A stretch of 64,000 nt of DNA from Enterobacter sp. BIGb0383 (GTDB lineage: Bacteria > Pseudomonadota > Gammaproteobacteria > Enterobacterales > Enterobacteriaceae), in assembly GCF_003751845.1 (NCBI RefSeq), contig NZ_RJKQ01000001.1:1488001-1552000 (forward strand), read 5' to 3'. Of the stretch, positions 38,587 through 46,782 are shown one piece after another. Numbering within the stretch: the first letter of the stretch is position 1; each line of letters starts with the position of its first letter. The position numbers and the translations under genes were made by a program. The notes under the pieces were generated by a model, which was given only the letters and a program-made list of their open reading frames with translations, was not told the DNA's origin and searched no databases.

Positions 38587-39369
38587 TTAGCCACCGTAAA
38601 CGTCAAAATCAAAATATTTCTTAGCCAGTTTTTCGTAGGTACCGTCGGCGCGCATTTCTGCGAAGGCTTTATTCAGCGCTTCACGCAGCTCGTTGTCCTC
38701 TTTGCGCAGGCCCATACCGGTCCCGACGCCAAACAGCTTCTCGTCTTTGATGGACGGGCCACCAAACTCGTAATCTTTGCCAATCGGCTGCTTCAGGAAG
38801 CCTTCGCTGGCAGCGACTTCATCCTGGAACGCGGCGTCGATACGGCCTGCGGTCAGGTCAGCGTAGATGTTGTCCTGGCCCTGATAAGAGACGATCTCAA
38901 TATTTTTCGGTGCCCAGTGGACGTTACCGTAGGTTTCCTGAGTGGTGCCCTGCAGTACGCCGACGCGTTTGCCCGCAAGCTTCGCCACGTCCGGAACGAT
39001 ACCGGAGCCTTTCTTCACCACCAGACGGGAATCCGCTGCATAGAGCTTGTCGGTAAAGGCAATCTCCTGCTGGCGTTTTTCAGTGATCGACAGAGAAGAC
39101 ATGATCACGTCGATTTTCTTCGCTTTCAGAGACGGGATTAGCGCGTCCAGCGGGTTTTCGACGAAGGTACACTGCGTATTAATGCGCTTACACAGCTCTT
39201 TTGCCAGATCGATATCAAAACCAACCAGCTCACCCTGTGAATTCTTCGATTCAAACGGGGCATAGGTCGGATCGGTACCGATACGGACTTTTTGTGGGAT
39301 CGCAGCGAATACGCTGGAAACACTGGACATCGCCAGTACCAGAGAAAGTGATAACACCAACTTTTTCAT
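38587..39369 (-). CDS. hisJ: Periplasmic histidine-binding protein HisJ
   Basis: HisJ is the periplasmic receptor that delivers histidine to HisQMP. The chosen product is 260 residues, with a signal peptide of about 22 residues ([22 protein letters not shown]). The mature sequence starts [20 protein letters not shown]. Ligand-pocket residues in [15 protein letters not shown] are conserved. I used the ATG at 39369; the frame is open 42 codons upstream, but that part is non-homologous promoter DNA. A sigma-54-like promoter and NtrC-like sites lie upstream. Confidence 0.96.
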   Translation of the reverse strand: MKKLVLSLSLVLAMSSVSSVFAAIPQKVRIGTDPTYAPFESKNSQGELVGFDIDLAKELCKRINTQCTFVENPLDALIPSLKAKKIDVIMSSLSITEKRQQEIAFTDKLYAADSRLVVKKGSGIVPDVAKLAGKRVGVLQGTTQETYGNVHWAPKNIEIVSYQGQDNIYADLTAGRIDAAFQDEVAASEGFLKQPIGKDYEFGGPSIKDEKLFGVGTGMGLRKEDNELREALNKAFAEMRADGTYEKLAKKYFDFDVYGG

Positions 39370-39420
39370 AATTATCCTCAACCGACGGTCATTCTGACGG
39401 GATTTATAAGAAGTATAAGG

Positions 39421-39436
39421 AGCGGTTATCGTGCCA
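39421..39436 (-). promoter_or_regulatory. Sigma-54-like promoter of hisJ
   Basis: On the minus strand, TGGCACGATAACCGCT has the -24 GG and -12 GC spaced by ten bases, as RpoN requires; the -12 TT is replaced by CC. It ends 52 bp before the hisJ ATG. Confidence 0.55.
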
Positions 39437-39516
39437 TTATTCAGGCCGGCAACGCAAAAGTTTCTGCCCGCTTCACGGGACTTTTTTTGCATCATAACCG
39501 CTTAACTATGCACTCA

Positions 39517-39533
39517 CGCCCCATTATGGTGCA
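39517..39533 (-). promoter_or_regulatory. NtrC-like site A upstream of hisJ
   Basis: TGCACCATAATGGGGCG resembles the NtrC consensus TGCACC-N4-TGGTGCA with two mismatches in the second half. Its centre is 22 bp (two helical turns) from site B. Confidence 0.5.
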
Positions 39534-39538
39534 CAACA

Positions 39539-39555
39539 GGCACCATAATGATGCA
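39539..39555 (-). promoter_or_regulatory. NtrC-like site B upstream of hisJ
   Basis: TGCATCATTATGGTGCC matches the NtrC dyad with one change in the last base. Together with site A it forms a tandem pair about 100-115 bp upstream of the sigma-54-like promoter. Confidence 0.5.
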
Positions 39556-39619
39556 ATCCACGTCAGCGTGCACCGCTCCGAACATCGAAGCGGCACAGCG
39601 CGAGTCCGTCGCGGCGGTC

Positions 39620-40402
39620 TTAATCGCCGTAGACGTTAAAGTTAAAGTACTTCTTCGCCAGCTTGTCGTAAGTGCCATCGGCGCGCAGTTCGGTAAAGGC
39701 TTTATCGAACGCGGCTTTCAGCTCGGTGTCGTCCTTACGCAGGCCGATACCGGTGCCGTCACCGAAGTATTTTTTGTCTTTCACCGACGGACCAGCGAAG
39801 TCGAAGCCTTTACCGGCAGGCTGCTTCAGGAAGCCTTCGCTGGCGGCGACTTCATCCTGGAACGCGGCATCGAGACGACCGGCGGCGAGATCGGAGTAGA
39901 TCAGATCCTGGTTAGCGTAGGCCACCACATCGACCCCTTCGCTACGCCAGGTAGCATTGCCGTAAGCTTCCTGGGTGGAGCCCTGCAGGACGCCAACGTG
40001 TTTGCCCTTCAGGGAATCAAGGGTCGGCTGAATTGGGGAACCTTTGGCGGCAATCAGGCGGGAATCCGCAGCGTACAGCTTCTCGGAGAAAGCGATCTCC
40101 TGCTGGCGTTTCTCGGTGATCGACAGAGAAGAGATAATGGCGTCAATTTTCTTCGCCTTCAGGGACGGGATCAACGCGTCGAAATCGCTGCCTACCCAGG
40201 TGCATTTCACGGCCATGCGCTTGCACATTTCATTGCCAAGATCGATATCGAAGCCCACGAACTCCCCTTTCGCATCCTTCGATGAGAACGGCGCATAGGT
40301 GGCGTCTGTCCCGATACGTACCGTCTGCGGCAGCGCGGCGTAAACGCTGGCGGCGCTGCTGAGCCCCAGCAGTAAAGAGAGAGCCAGAACCGTCTTCTTC
40401 AT
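39620..40402 (-). CDS. argT: Lysine/arginine/ornithine-binding protein ArgT
   Basis: ArgT (260 aa) is the periplasmic receptor for lysine, arginine and ornithine and shares the HisQMP membrane complex. The signal peptide is about 22 residues ([22 protein letters not shown]). The mature start [20 protein letters not shown] and [15 protein letters not shown] closely parallel HisJ, reflecting the ancient argT-hisJ duplication. Its promoter region carries a sigma-54 element (40463-40478) and a near-perfect NtrC dyad (40664-40680). Confidence 0.96.
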   Translation of the reverse strand: MKKTVLALSLLLGLSSAASVYAALPQTVRIGTDATYAPFSSKDAKGEFVGFDIDLGNEMCKRMAVKCTWVGSDFDALIPSLKAKKIDAIISSLSITEKRQQEIAFSEKLYAADSRLIAAKGSPIQPTLDSLKGKHVGVLQGSTQEAYGNATWRSEGVDVVAYANQDLIYSDLAAGRLDAAFQDEVAASEGFLKQPAGKGFDFAGPSVKDKKYFGDGTGIGLRKDDTELKAAFDKAFTELRADGTYDKLAKKYFNFNVYGD

Positions 40403-40462
40403 ACAATACCCTCAATGTGGTGATTTTATTATCGATTGCGTTGTGTGTTGCTGTCTGTCCGA

Positions 40463-40478
40463 TGCACGTCCTGTGCCA
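40463..40478 (-). promoter_or_regulatory. Sigma-54 promoter of argT
   Basis: On the minus strand, TGGCACAGGACGTGCA matches TGGCAC-N5-TTGCA with a single change (TT to GT) and correct GG-N10-GC spacing. It lies 61 bp upstream of the argT ATG. This fits the known nitrogen control of argT in enterobacteria. Confidence 0.75.
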
Positions 40479-40663
40479 CATTGGCTCCGTCCCGGCGATA
40501 GCAGGTTAAATATGTTAATTAAAAGTTATCGCTCTGTATTAACCTGGAAGATAGCAGGTGCCACGAATGAACCGCAGCGCAAAACGCACAATTGAGGGAT
40601 TAAATGTTGAGGATATGATCGGGGTTACAAAATCGCCCTGAAACAGAGCAAGCGGAGCCGTTA

Positions 40664-40680
40664 TGCACCGATGCGGTGCA
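40664..40680. promoter_or_regulatory. NtrC-binding dyad upstream of argT
   Basis: TGCACCGATGCGGTGCA is a perfect TGCACC/GGTGCA dyad with the NtrC spacing. It is about 190 bp upstream of the argT sigma-54 promoter, a usual enhancer distance, and lies just past the ubiX stop codon. Confidence 0.7.
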
Positions 40681-40685
40681 CAGGG

Positions 40686-41255
40686 CTATGCGCCCTGCCA
40701 GCGGGTAAAGAGATCGTCGGGCAGATCGATAGCAAACTGATCCAGCACCCGGTTTACCGTCTGGTTAATCACGTCGTCGAGGCTTTCAGGGCGATGATAA
40801 AACGCCGGGACCGGCGGCATAATTACCGCGCCCAGTTCGGCGGCCTGGGTCATCAGACGCAGATGCCCCAGATGCAGCGGCGTTTCACGCACGCAGAGCA
40901 CCAGCGGACGACGCTCTTTCAGCACCACGTCGGCCGCGCGGGTCAGGAGGCTGTCCGTATAGCTGTGCACAATCCCGGAGAGGGTTTTAATCGAGCACGG
41001 CAGGATCACCATCCCGGCGGTTTTAAAGGAGCCGGACGAGATACTGGCCGCGATATCGCGGGCATCGTGAACCACATCGGCCAGCGCCTGCACGTCGCGC
41101 AGGGAGAGATCGGTTTCCAGGGAGAGGGTTTGCCGGGCGGCCTGACTCATCACCAGATGGCTTTCGACGCCTTCCACGCTCTGCAATACCTGCAGTAAAC
41201 GCACGCCGTAAATCGCGCCACTGGCACCGGAGATGCCCACAATAAGTCGTTTCAT
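40686..41255 (-). CDS. ubiX: Flavin prenyltransferase UbiX
   Basis: UbiX makes the prenylated FMN cofactor used by the UbiD decarboxylase in ubiquinone synthesis. The 189-residue protein matches E. coli UbiX, with FMN-binding VGISGASGAIYGVRLL at the N-terminus, SSGSF (about 60) and the PxPAFYHRPxS motif near 145. It lies downstream of purF, after a strong hairpin. Confidence 0.95.
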   Translation of the reverse strand: MKRLIVGISGASGAIYGVRLLQVLQSVEGVESHLVMSQAARQTLSLETDLSLRDVQALADVVHDARDIAASISSGSFKTAGMVILPCSIKTLSGIVHSYTDSLLTRAADVVLKERRPLVLCVRETPLHLGHLRLMTQAAELGAVIMPPVPAFYHRPESLDDVINQTVNRVLDQFAIDLPDDLFTRWQGA

Positions 41256-41318
41256 GATGATTGCCCTTTCAACTGATGGGCAGACTTTGCCGGATTATCC
41301 CGACACTTGCAAGATAAG

Positions 41319-41342
41319 CGCGCCCCCGGAACCGGAGGCGCG
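41319..41342 (-). terminator. Hairpin between purF and ubiX
   Basis: CGCGCCCCCGG (41319-41329) pairs with CCGGAGGCGCG (41332-41342), 11 bp with one wobble and a 2-nt loop. It lies 8 bp past the purF stop. The T-run on the minus strand is poor, so it may be a processing or partial termination site. Confidence 0.6.
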
Positions 41343-41350
41343 ACAGGGGA

Positions 41351-42868
41351 TCAGCCTTCGTTATGCATCTCTAAGCTTTCGAGATCGTTCTGCTGCTGGA
41401 CGGCTTTCGCATCGTCGTTACGCAGGGAATCGAGGTAGTCGAGATACTGCTGGTCCACGTCTTTGGTGACGTAGATCCCGTTAAAGACTGAGCATTCGAA
41501 CTGCTGGATTTCCGGGTTCTCGGCGCGTACCGCGTCGATCAGATCGTCGAGGTCCTGGAAAATCAGGCCGTCAGCGCCGATGATCTGGCGGATCTCGTCC
41601 ACTTCACGCCCGTGCGCGATCAGCTCGTTGGCGGTCGGCATATCGATCCCGTAAACGTTCGGGAAACGAATTTCCGGTGCCGCAGAGACCAGGTAGACTT
41701 TCTTCGCCCCCGCTTCACGGGCCATCTCGATAATCTGCTCGGAGGTGGTGCCGCGCACGATGGAGTCATCCACCAGCAGGACGTTTTTATCGCGGAACTC
41801 CGCGCGGTTGGCGTTGAGCTTGCGGCGCACCGATTTACGGCGCAGATGCTGGCCCGGCATGATAAAGGTGCGGCCAACGTAGCGGTTCTTCACAAAGCCC
41901 TGGCGGTAAGGCTTGTCGAGAATACGGGCGATCTCCAGCGCGATATCGCAAGAGGTTTCCGGGATCGGGATAACCACGTCGATATCCAGGTCTTCCCACT
42001 CGCGGGCGATTTTATTCCCCAGCTTGGTGCCCATATTGACGCGGGCACTGTAGACGGAGATTTTGTCGATAAAGGAGTCCGGGCGTGCGAAGTAGACGTA
42101 TTCGAACAGGCACGGGTTGCTGACCGGGTTCTCGGCGCACAGGCGTGTGAACAGCTGGCCTTTCTCGGTGATATAGACTGCTTCACCCGGAGCCACGTCA
42201 CGCAGGAACTCAAAGCCCAGCGTATCGAGCGCCACGCTCTCGGAGGCAACCATATATTCGGTACGGCCATCGCCAACGTCGCGTTTACCCAGCACCAGCG
42301 GACGGATACCGTTCGGGTCGCGGAAGGCAACCATGCCGTGGCCGATAATCATCGCCACACAGGCGTATGCGCCGCGGATCTGACGGTTGGTTGCGGAAAC
42401 CGCCGCAAAGATGTTGTCGGCTTCCAGCGGGTAGTGGCGGAAGTTATCCAGCTCGCTGGCAAACACGTTGAGCAGGATTTCGGAATCTGACGTGGTGTTG
42501 ATATGGCGGCGTTTCTCTTCAAACAGCTTTTTACGCAGCTCGTGGGCATTGGTCAGATTGCCGTTATGGGCAAGCGTAATACCGTACGGAGAGTTGACGT
42601 AAAACGGCTGTGCTTCGGAGGCGCTGGAGCTGCCTGCTGTCGGGTAACGTACGTGACCGATACCCATGTTGCCCTGCAGACGCTGCATATGACGAGCTTC
42701 AAAAATGTCATTCACCAGCCCGTTCGCTTTACGCAGACGGAAGCAGTTTTTTGCATCGATGGTGATGATACCCGCTGCATCCTGCCCACGGTGCTGTAGC
42801 ACCATTAACGCGTCATAAATAGACTGGTTTACCGGCATAACACCGGCGATCCCGACAATACCGCACAT
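41351..42868 (-). CDS. purF: Amidophosphoribosyltransferase PurF
   Basis: PurF catalyses the first committed step of purine synthesis, forming phosphoribosylamine from PRPP and glutamine. The 505-residue protein begins [10 protein letters not shown], with C2 the glutaminase nucleophile, and has the PRPP loop [17 protein letters not shown] (about 362-378). It is the second gene of the cvpA-purF unit, 33 bp after cvpA, under the PurR box at 43447-43462. Confidence 0.98.
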   Translation of the reverse strand: MCGIVGIAGVMPVNQSIYDALMVLQHRGQDAAGIITIDAKNCFRLRKANGLVNDIFEARHMQRLQGNMGIGHVRYPTAGSSSASEAQPFYVNSPYGITLAHNGNLTNAHELRKKLFEEKRRHINTTSDSEILLNVFASELDNFRHYPLEADNIFAAVSATNRQIRGAYACVAMIIGHGMVAFRDPNGIRPLVLGKRDVGDGRTEYMVASESVALDTLGFEFLRDVAPGEAVYITEKGQLFTRLCAENPVSNPCLFEYVYFARPDSFIDKISVYSARVNMGTKLGNKIAREWEDLDIDVVIPIPETSCDIALEIARILDKPYRQGFVKNRYVGRTFIMPGQHLRRKSVRRKLNANRAEFRDKNVLLVDDSIVRGTTSEQIIEMAREAGAKKVYLVSAAPEIRFPNVYGIDMPTANELIAHGREVDEIRQIIGADGLIFQDLDDLIDAVRAENPEIQQFECSVFNGIYVTKDVDQQYLDYLDSLRNDDAKAVQQQNDLESLEMHNEG

Positions 42869-42901
42869 TGGTCTTTTCCTCGTTCAGCCATACCCCAGGG
42901 C

Positions 42902-43390
42902 TTATGTCCTGGGTAAGAAACTCGACGAGCTTTGCAGATATTCAAAGAACCATCTGATGATAAAACTGAACTGTGGGATAAGCTGCGACTTCTGCCAGTC
43001 TTCACCTTTCGAGACGCCGGTAAAGGTATCGAGAAAGAACAGAATGGCGGCGACGATCAGCGCACCGCGTAGCGCACCGAAGCAGATCCCCAACACCCTG
43101 TCGGTACCCGACAGGCCGGTTTTCTCCACCAGCGCACCGATCACGTAGTTCACGATGGCGCCGACGATAAGCGTCGCGATAAACAGTATCGCGATAGCAA
43201 TCCCATTTCGTACCAGTTCGTCTTCAAAGCCCGTGAACCAGACGGACAGGTAAGTGTAGTAGTGACTGGCAACAAAGAAGGCACAGCCCCATGTTACCAG
43301 CGACAACGCTTCACGAACAAAGCCGCGGATAAGGCTAACCAGACAGGAAAAACCTATTACCGCAATGATGGCGTAATCAATCCAGACCAT
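42902..43390 (-). CDS. cvpA: Colicin V production/envelope protein CvpA
   Basis: CvpA (162 aa) is an inner-membrane protein with about four membrane segments; in E. coli it is needed for colicin V production and for envelope or bile resistance. The start MVWIDYAIIAVIGFSCLVSLIRG is conserved. It heads the cvpA-purF operon, preceded by a PurR box. Confidence 0.96.
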   Translation of the reverse strand: MVWIDYAIIAVIGFSCLVSLIRGFVREALSLVTWGCAFFVASHYYTYLSVWFTGFEDELVRNGIAIAILFIATLIVGAIVNYVIGALVEKTGLSGTDRVLGICFGALRGALIVAAILFFLDTFTGVSKGEDWQKSQLIPQFSFIIRWFFEYLQSSSSFLPRT

Positions 43391-43446
43391 ATATGTCCCA
43401 CGATTTCACGCCCTGTCATCCAGTTCGGGGCGAATTCTAACAGAAA

Positions 43447-43462
43447 AAGAAAACGTTTGCGT
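43447..43462 (-). promoter_or_regulatory. PurR operator of cvpA-purF
   Basis: On the minus strand, ACGCAAACGTTTTCTT matches the PUR box consensus ACGCAAACGTTTTCNT exactly. It is 57 bp upstream of the cvpA ATG and identical in position to the E. coli operator. Confidence 0.93.
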
Positions 43463-43491
43463 AGGGATTTCCTTTCCCGACTGTAAATAAA

Positions 43492-43521
43492 AATGGCGCT
43501 GAAAAAACATTCAACGCCATT
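43492..43521 (-). terminator. Terminator after dedD
   Basis: AATGGCGCTGAA (43492-43503) pairs with TTCAACGCCATT (43510-43521) over a 6-nt loop, with one wobble. On the minus strand it is followed by TTTTATTT. It separates dedD from the cvpA promoter. Confidence 0.82.
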
Positions 43522-43567
43522 AAGCTGATAGCCCGCAGCGGGCGCATTTACCGGGGTTTATCCCCTG

Positions 43568-44263
43568 TTAGTTTGGGGTATACCCCATCACTACGCCGCT
43601 TAATCCGGACAGCTGTTTCAGCTCATCCAGCGATCCTTTTAACTTGTCTCGCGACGCGTCCGGACCGACCAGGATGCGGGTGATTTTACCCTGTACCGGC
43701 GTCGATGGCGATGTATAAACCCGATAACCCGCGCCGCGCAGTTTTGAGACTATCTCATTGACCTTATCGGCATTTTTCAGTGCGCCAAGCTGAACAACGT
43801 ACGCTTTGCCGCTCGGGGCAGGCGCAGGCTCTTCTGCCGCTGGCGGGACCGGCGTTTCGTTGACGACGGTACGCTGCGGTTCCGGTTTCGGTTCAGGCTT
43901 CGGCTGCGGTTTTTCGACCGGCTTCGGCTTAGGCTGTTCAACAACCGGCGCAGGCGACGGCGCGCCGTTCTCCTCCGCAGAGTTGTTGGCCGCTATCCGC
44001 GAGGCATTCAGCGACGGCGCCGCCGCATTGCCCGCCTGAACCTCTTCTCCCGCGCCTTCCGGCGGCTGAGCCGGTAAGGCCTGGGTTACCGCCGGTAACA
44101 TGTCCGGCTCGTCGCGATCACCCGGCTTCGGCACCAGCGGGATCGCCGCGAATTCGTCCTTATAATGCTTTTTCTGGCCATCGAGCAGCCCTGGCAGCAC
44201 GATCACCCCCAGCGCCACCAGCACAATTGTTCCGACTAAGCGATTCTGAAATTTACTCGCCAC
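43568..44263 (-). CDS. dedD: Cell division protein DedD (SPOR domain)
   Basis: DedD (231 aa) is a septal-ring protein. It has an N-terminal membrane anchor (LVGTIVLVALGVIVLPGLL, about residues 9-27), a long Pro/Glu/Lys-rich linker with repeated PKPEPKP-type elements (about 100-150) and a C-terminal SPOR domain (from AYVVQLGALKN) that binds denuded peptidoglycan at the septum. It overlaps folC by 11 bp. Confidence 0.95.
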   Translation of the reverse strand: MASKFQNRLVGTIVLVALGVIVLPGLLDGQKKHYKDEFAAIPLVPKPGDRDEPDMLPAVTQALPAQPPEGAGEEVQAGNAAAPSLNASRIAANNSAEENGAPSPAPVVEQPKPKPVEKPQPKPEPKPEPQRTVVNETPVPPAAEEPAPAPSGKAYVVQLGALKNADKVNEIVSKLRGAGYRVYTSPSTPVQGKITRILVGPDASRDKLKGSLDELKQLSGLSGVVMGYTPN

Positions 44264-45521
44264 CGCTACTCCCCGCGTCCATTACGTCCATGACGTGTGC
44301 CACGGTGTGGAAAGAGCCACACACCAGCACGGTATCTTCCGGCTTCGCCTCCGCCAGCGCGGCGCGCCATGCGCTCGCGACATCCGGATACACGCCCGCG
44401 TCCGGCAGAAACGCCTGCAGCTCTTCTGCCGTTGCGCCGCGTGGGCCTTCCAGCGGCGCACAGAACCAGCTGTTCACCTGCGGTTTGAGGTGCGCCAGGG
44501 TTCCGCCGATATCCTTATCATGCAGCATACCAATGACCGCCAGTACGCGCCCGGTTTTTGGCAACGTTTTCAGACGCCCTGCGAGATATTCCGCGGCGTG
44601 GGGATTATGCGCCACGTCGAGGATCGTCCGCGGTGCATCGCTGACAATCTGGAAACGTCCAGGCAGCATCGCGCTGGCGATACCTTCGCGTATTGCCGTC
44701 TCGCTCACCTCAAGGCCGCTGGCGCGTATTGCCGCCAGCGCAGTGGCCGCATTCGGCTGCGGTACCTGCGGCAGCGGCAGGCCGTTAAGCTCACCTGCGG
44801 CATCGCTGAAGCGCCAGCCGTTATCGCTCACGTCATAGTGCCAGTCGGCACCGCGACGCTGCAACAGCGCGCCTTTCTCGCGTGCGACGGCGGCGATGCT
44901 TTCCGGCATATCCGGCTCGCCGACAATGGCCGGTTTTCCGCCACGGAAAATACCCGCTTTTTCGCGGCCGATGCTTTCGCGATCCGGTCCCAGCCAGTCC
45001 GTATGATCCAGCGCGATACTGGTGACGACGGCGACGTCGGCATCCACCATATTGGTGGCGTCCAGACGCCCGCCAAGACCGACTTCCAGGATCACCACGT
45101 CAAGTCTCGCCTGCTTAAACAGCCACAGGCCGGAGAGCGTGCCGTATTCAAAGTAGCTCAGAGAGATATCACCGCGCACGGCTTCGATTTCGGCAAAGGC
45201 CGCGGTGTGGTCGGCTTCGGTCAGCTCCTGGCCCTGCACGCGTACGCGCTCCGTATAACGCACCAGGTGCGGCGAGCTGTAGACACCCACGCGATAGCCT
45301 GCGGCCATCAGCATGGCTTCCAGCGTACGGCAGGTGGTGCCTTTGCCGTTGGTACCGGCAACGGTAAAGACAAAGGGAGCCGGTTTCAGAACCGCCAGAC
45401 GTGCAGCAACCTGGCTGACGCGCTCAAGCCCCAGATCGATGGTTTTACCGTGCAGGTTTTCCAGATAGAAAAGCCACGAGGCCAGGGGCGACGTGGCGTG
45501 AGGAATCGATTCTTTTTCCAT
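44253..45521 (-). CDS. folC: Bifunctional folylpolyglutamate/dihydrofolate synthase FolC
   Basis: FolC (422 aa) ligates glutamate to dihydropteroate and to folates. The Mur-ligase-fold P-loop is VAGTNGKGTTCRTLE (about residues 50-64), with LGGRLDATN near 140 and FDVAHNPHA-type motif (LDVAHNPHAAEY) near 300. It is encoded between accD and dedD in the conserved order. Confidence 0.97.
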   Translation of the reverse strand: MEKESIPHATSPLASWLFYLENLHGKTIDLGLERVSQVAARLAVLKPAPFVFTVAGTNGKGTTCRTLEAMLMAAGYRVGVYSSPHLVRYTERVRVQGQELTEADHTAAFAEIEAVRGDISLSYFEYGTLSGLWLFKQARLDVVILEVGLGGRLDATNMVDADVAVVTSIALDHTDWLGPDRESIGREKAGIFRGGKPAIVGEPDMPESIAAVAREKGALLQRRGADWHYDVSDNGWRFSDAAGELNGLPLPQVPQPNAATALAAIRASGLEVSETAIREGIASAMLPGRFQIVSDAPRTILDVAHNPHAAEYLAGRLKTLPKTGRVLAVIGMLHDKDIGGTLAHLKPQVNSWFCAPLEGPRGATAEELQAFLPDAGVYPDVASAWRAALAEAKPEDTVLVCGSFHTVAHVMDVMDAGSSGGE

Positions 45522-45551
45522 GATGCCCGTACATTTTTTAAGAGAGTAAAA

Positions 45552-45586
45552 GCAAAAGGGCAGCGCCGTCTGGCCCTGCCCTTTGC
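45552..45586 (-). terminator. Terminator after accD
   Basis: The stem GCAAAAGGGCAG / CTGCCCTTTGC (45552-45563 with 45576-45586, one bulged A) is followed on the minus strand by TTTTGCTTTT. It begins 5 bp past the accD stop. Confidence 0.8.
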
Positions 45587-45590
45587 ATTA

Positions 45591-46505
45591 TCAGGCCCCT
45601 GGTTCCTGATCCGGTACCGGCGGTACCACCACGTTTTCGCGGGCTTCATCCGGGTTGGGTGCCGGAAGGTTCATCAGCTTCGCCAGAACGCTGGCCAGCT
45701 TCAGACGCAGGTCCGGACGGCGGACGATCATATCGATAGCGCCCTTTTCAATCAGGAATTCACTGCGCTGGAAGCCCGGCGGCAGTTTTTCACGTACGGT
45801 CTGCTCGATAACACGCGGGCCGGCAAAGCCGATCAGCGCCTTCGGCTCGGCGATGTTGAGGTCGCCCAGCATTGCAAAGCTTGCGGAAACGCCGCCCATG
45901 GTCGGGTCGGTCAGCACGGAGATATACGGCAGACCGCGCTCCTGCATTTTCGCCAGCGCTGCGGAGGTTTTAGCCATCTGCATCAGCGACATCAGCGCTT
46001 CCTGCATACGGGCACCGCCGGATGCGGAGAAGCAGATCAGCGGGCAGTTGTCTTCGAGCGCCTGCTCGACCGCACGCACAAAGCGCGCGCCAACAACGGA
46101 ACCCATTGAGCCACCCATAAAGGAGAACTCAAAGGCCGCAGCCACAACCGGCATCTCGTGCAGCGTGCCTTTCATGACAACCAGCGCGTCTTTTTCACCG
46201 GTCTCTTTCTGGGCCGACGCCAGACGGTCTTTGTATTTCTTGGAGTCGCGGAACTTCAGCAAGTCTTTTGGCTCAAGCTCGCTGCCCAGCTCTACCAGTG
46301 AACCTTCATCCAGCAGAGTATGCAGGCGATTACGCGCCGTCATACGCATGTGGTGGTCGCACTTAGGGCAAACCTCCAGGTTACGCTCAAGCTCAGCGCG
46401 ATACAGTACCTGACCGCAGCTGTCGCATTTTGTCCACACACCTTCAGGAATGCTTGCCTTGCGGGTGGGTGCTATATTGCTTTTAATTCGTTCAATCCAG
46501 CTCAT
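45591..46505 (-). CDS. accD: Acetyl-CoA carboxylase carboxyltransferase subunit beta AccD
   Basis: AccD (304 aa) is the zinc-binding half of the carboxyltransferase that transfers CO2 from biotin to acetyl-CoA. The N-terminal zinc ribbon is C27-x2-C30 and C46-x2-C49. The crotonase-like core ([14 protein letters not shown], then [18 protein letters not shown]) is intact. The C-terminus ends [10 protein letters not shown]. Confidence 0.98.
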   Translation of the reverse strand: MSWIERIKSNIAPTRKASIPEGVWTKCDSCGQVLYRAELERNLEVCPKCDHHMRMTARNRLHTLLDEGSLVELGSELEPKDLLKFRDSKKYKDRLASAQKETGEKDALVVMKGTLHEMPVVAAAFEFSFMGGSMGSVVGARFVRAVEQALEDNCPLICFSASGGARMQEALMSLMQMAKTSAALAKMQERGLPYISVLTDPTMGGVSASFAMLGDLNIAEPKALIGFAGPRVIEQTVREKLPPGFQRSEFLIEKGAIDMIVRRPDLRLKLASVLAKLMNLPAPNPDEARENVVVPPVPDQEPGA

Positions 46506-46758
46506 CGAGGGCTCTCTGGTCTAAAAAACTCTACTTTACAACAACTAGGATAACTATTAGCTTATATATTAGGCTACAATATACAACAGCATGCAATTTT
46601 TCGCTATCTATAGTCAATAATGTCGCGCACATTTCGAACGATAACGCATAAGGGTGCATACTTTTATCCTAACGTGAATTCTGTTATAAATCCACGCCAG
46701 GATGGGAGGATTAACGCCTCTGCGAAGCCTGGTGGGCTATATTTTAAACAGAGTCAAC

Positions 46759-46782
46759 ATGAAAAGTAATGAAACTCGATGA
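46759..46782 (+). CDS. Seven-codon upstream ORF coupled to the sulfatase-fold gene
   Basis: ATG at 46759 encodes MKSNETR, and its TGA (46780-46782) overlaps the ATG of the downstream membrane protein in ATGA. The downstream start has almost no Shine-Dalgarno of its own, so reinitiation is plausible. Translation is not proven. Confidence 0.35.
   Translation: MKSNETR

Noticed and set aside
44295-46109. A 604-codon open frame antisense to folC and accD
   Set aside because: Opposite to two essential genes with clear active-site motifs; no ribosome-binding site or homology.
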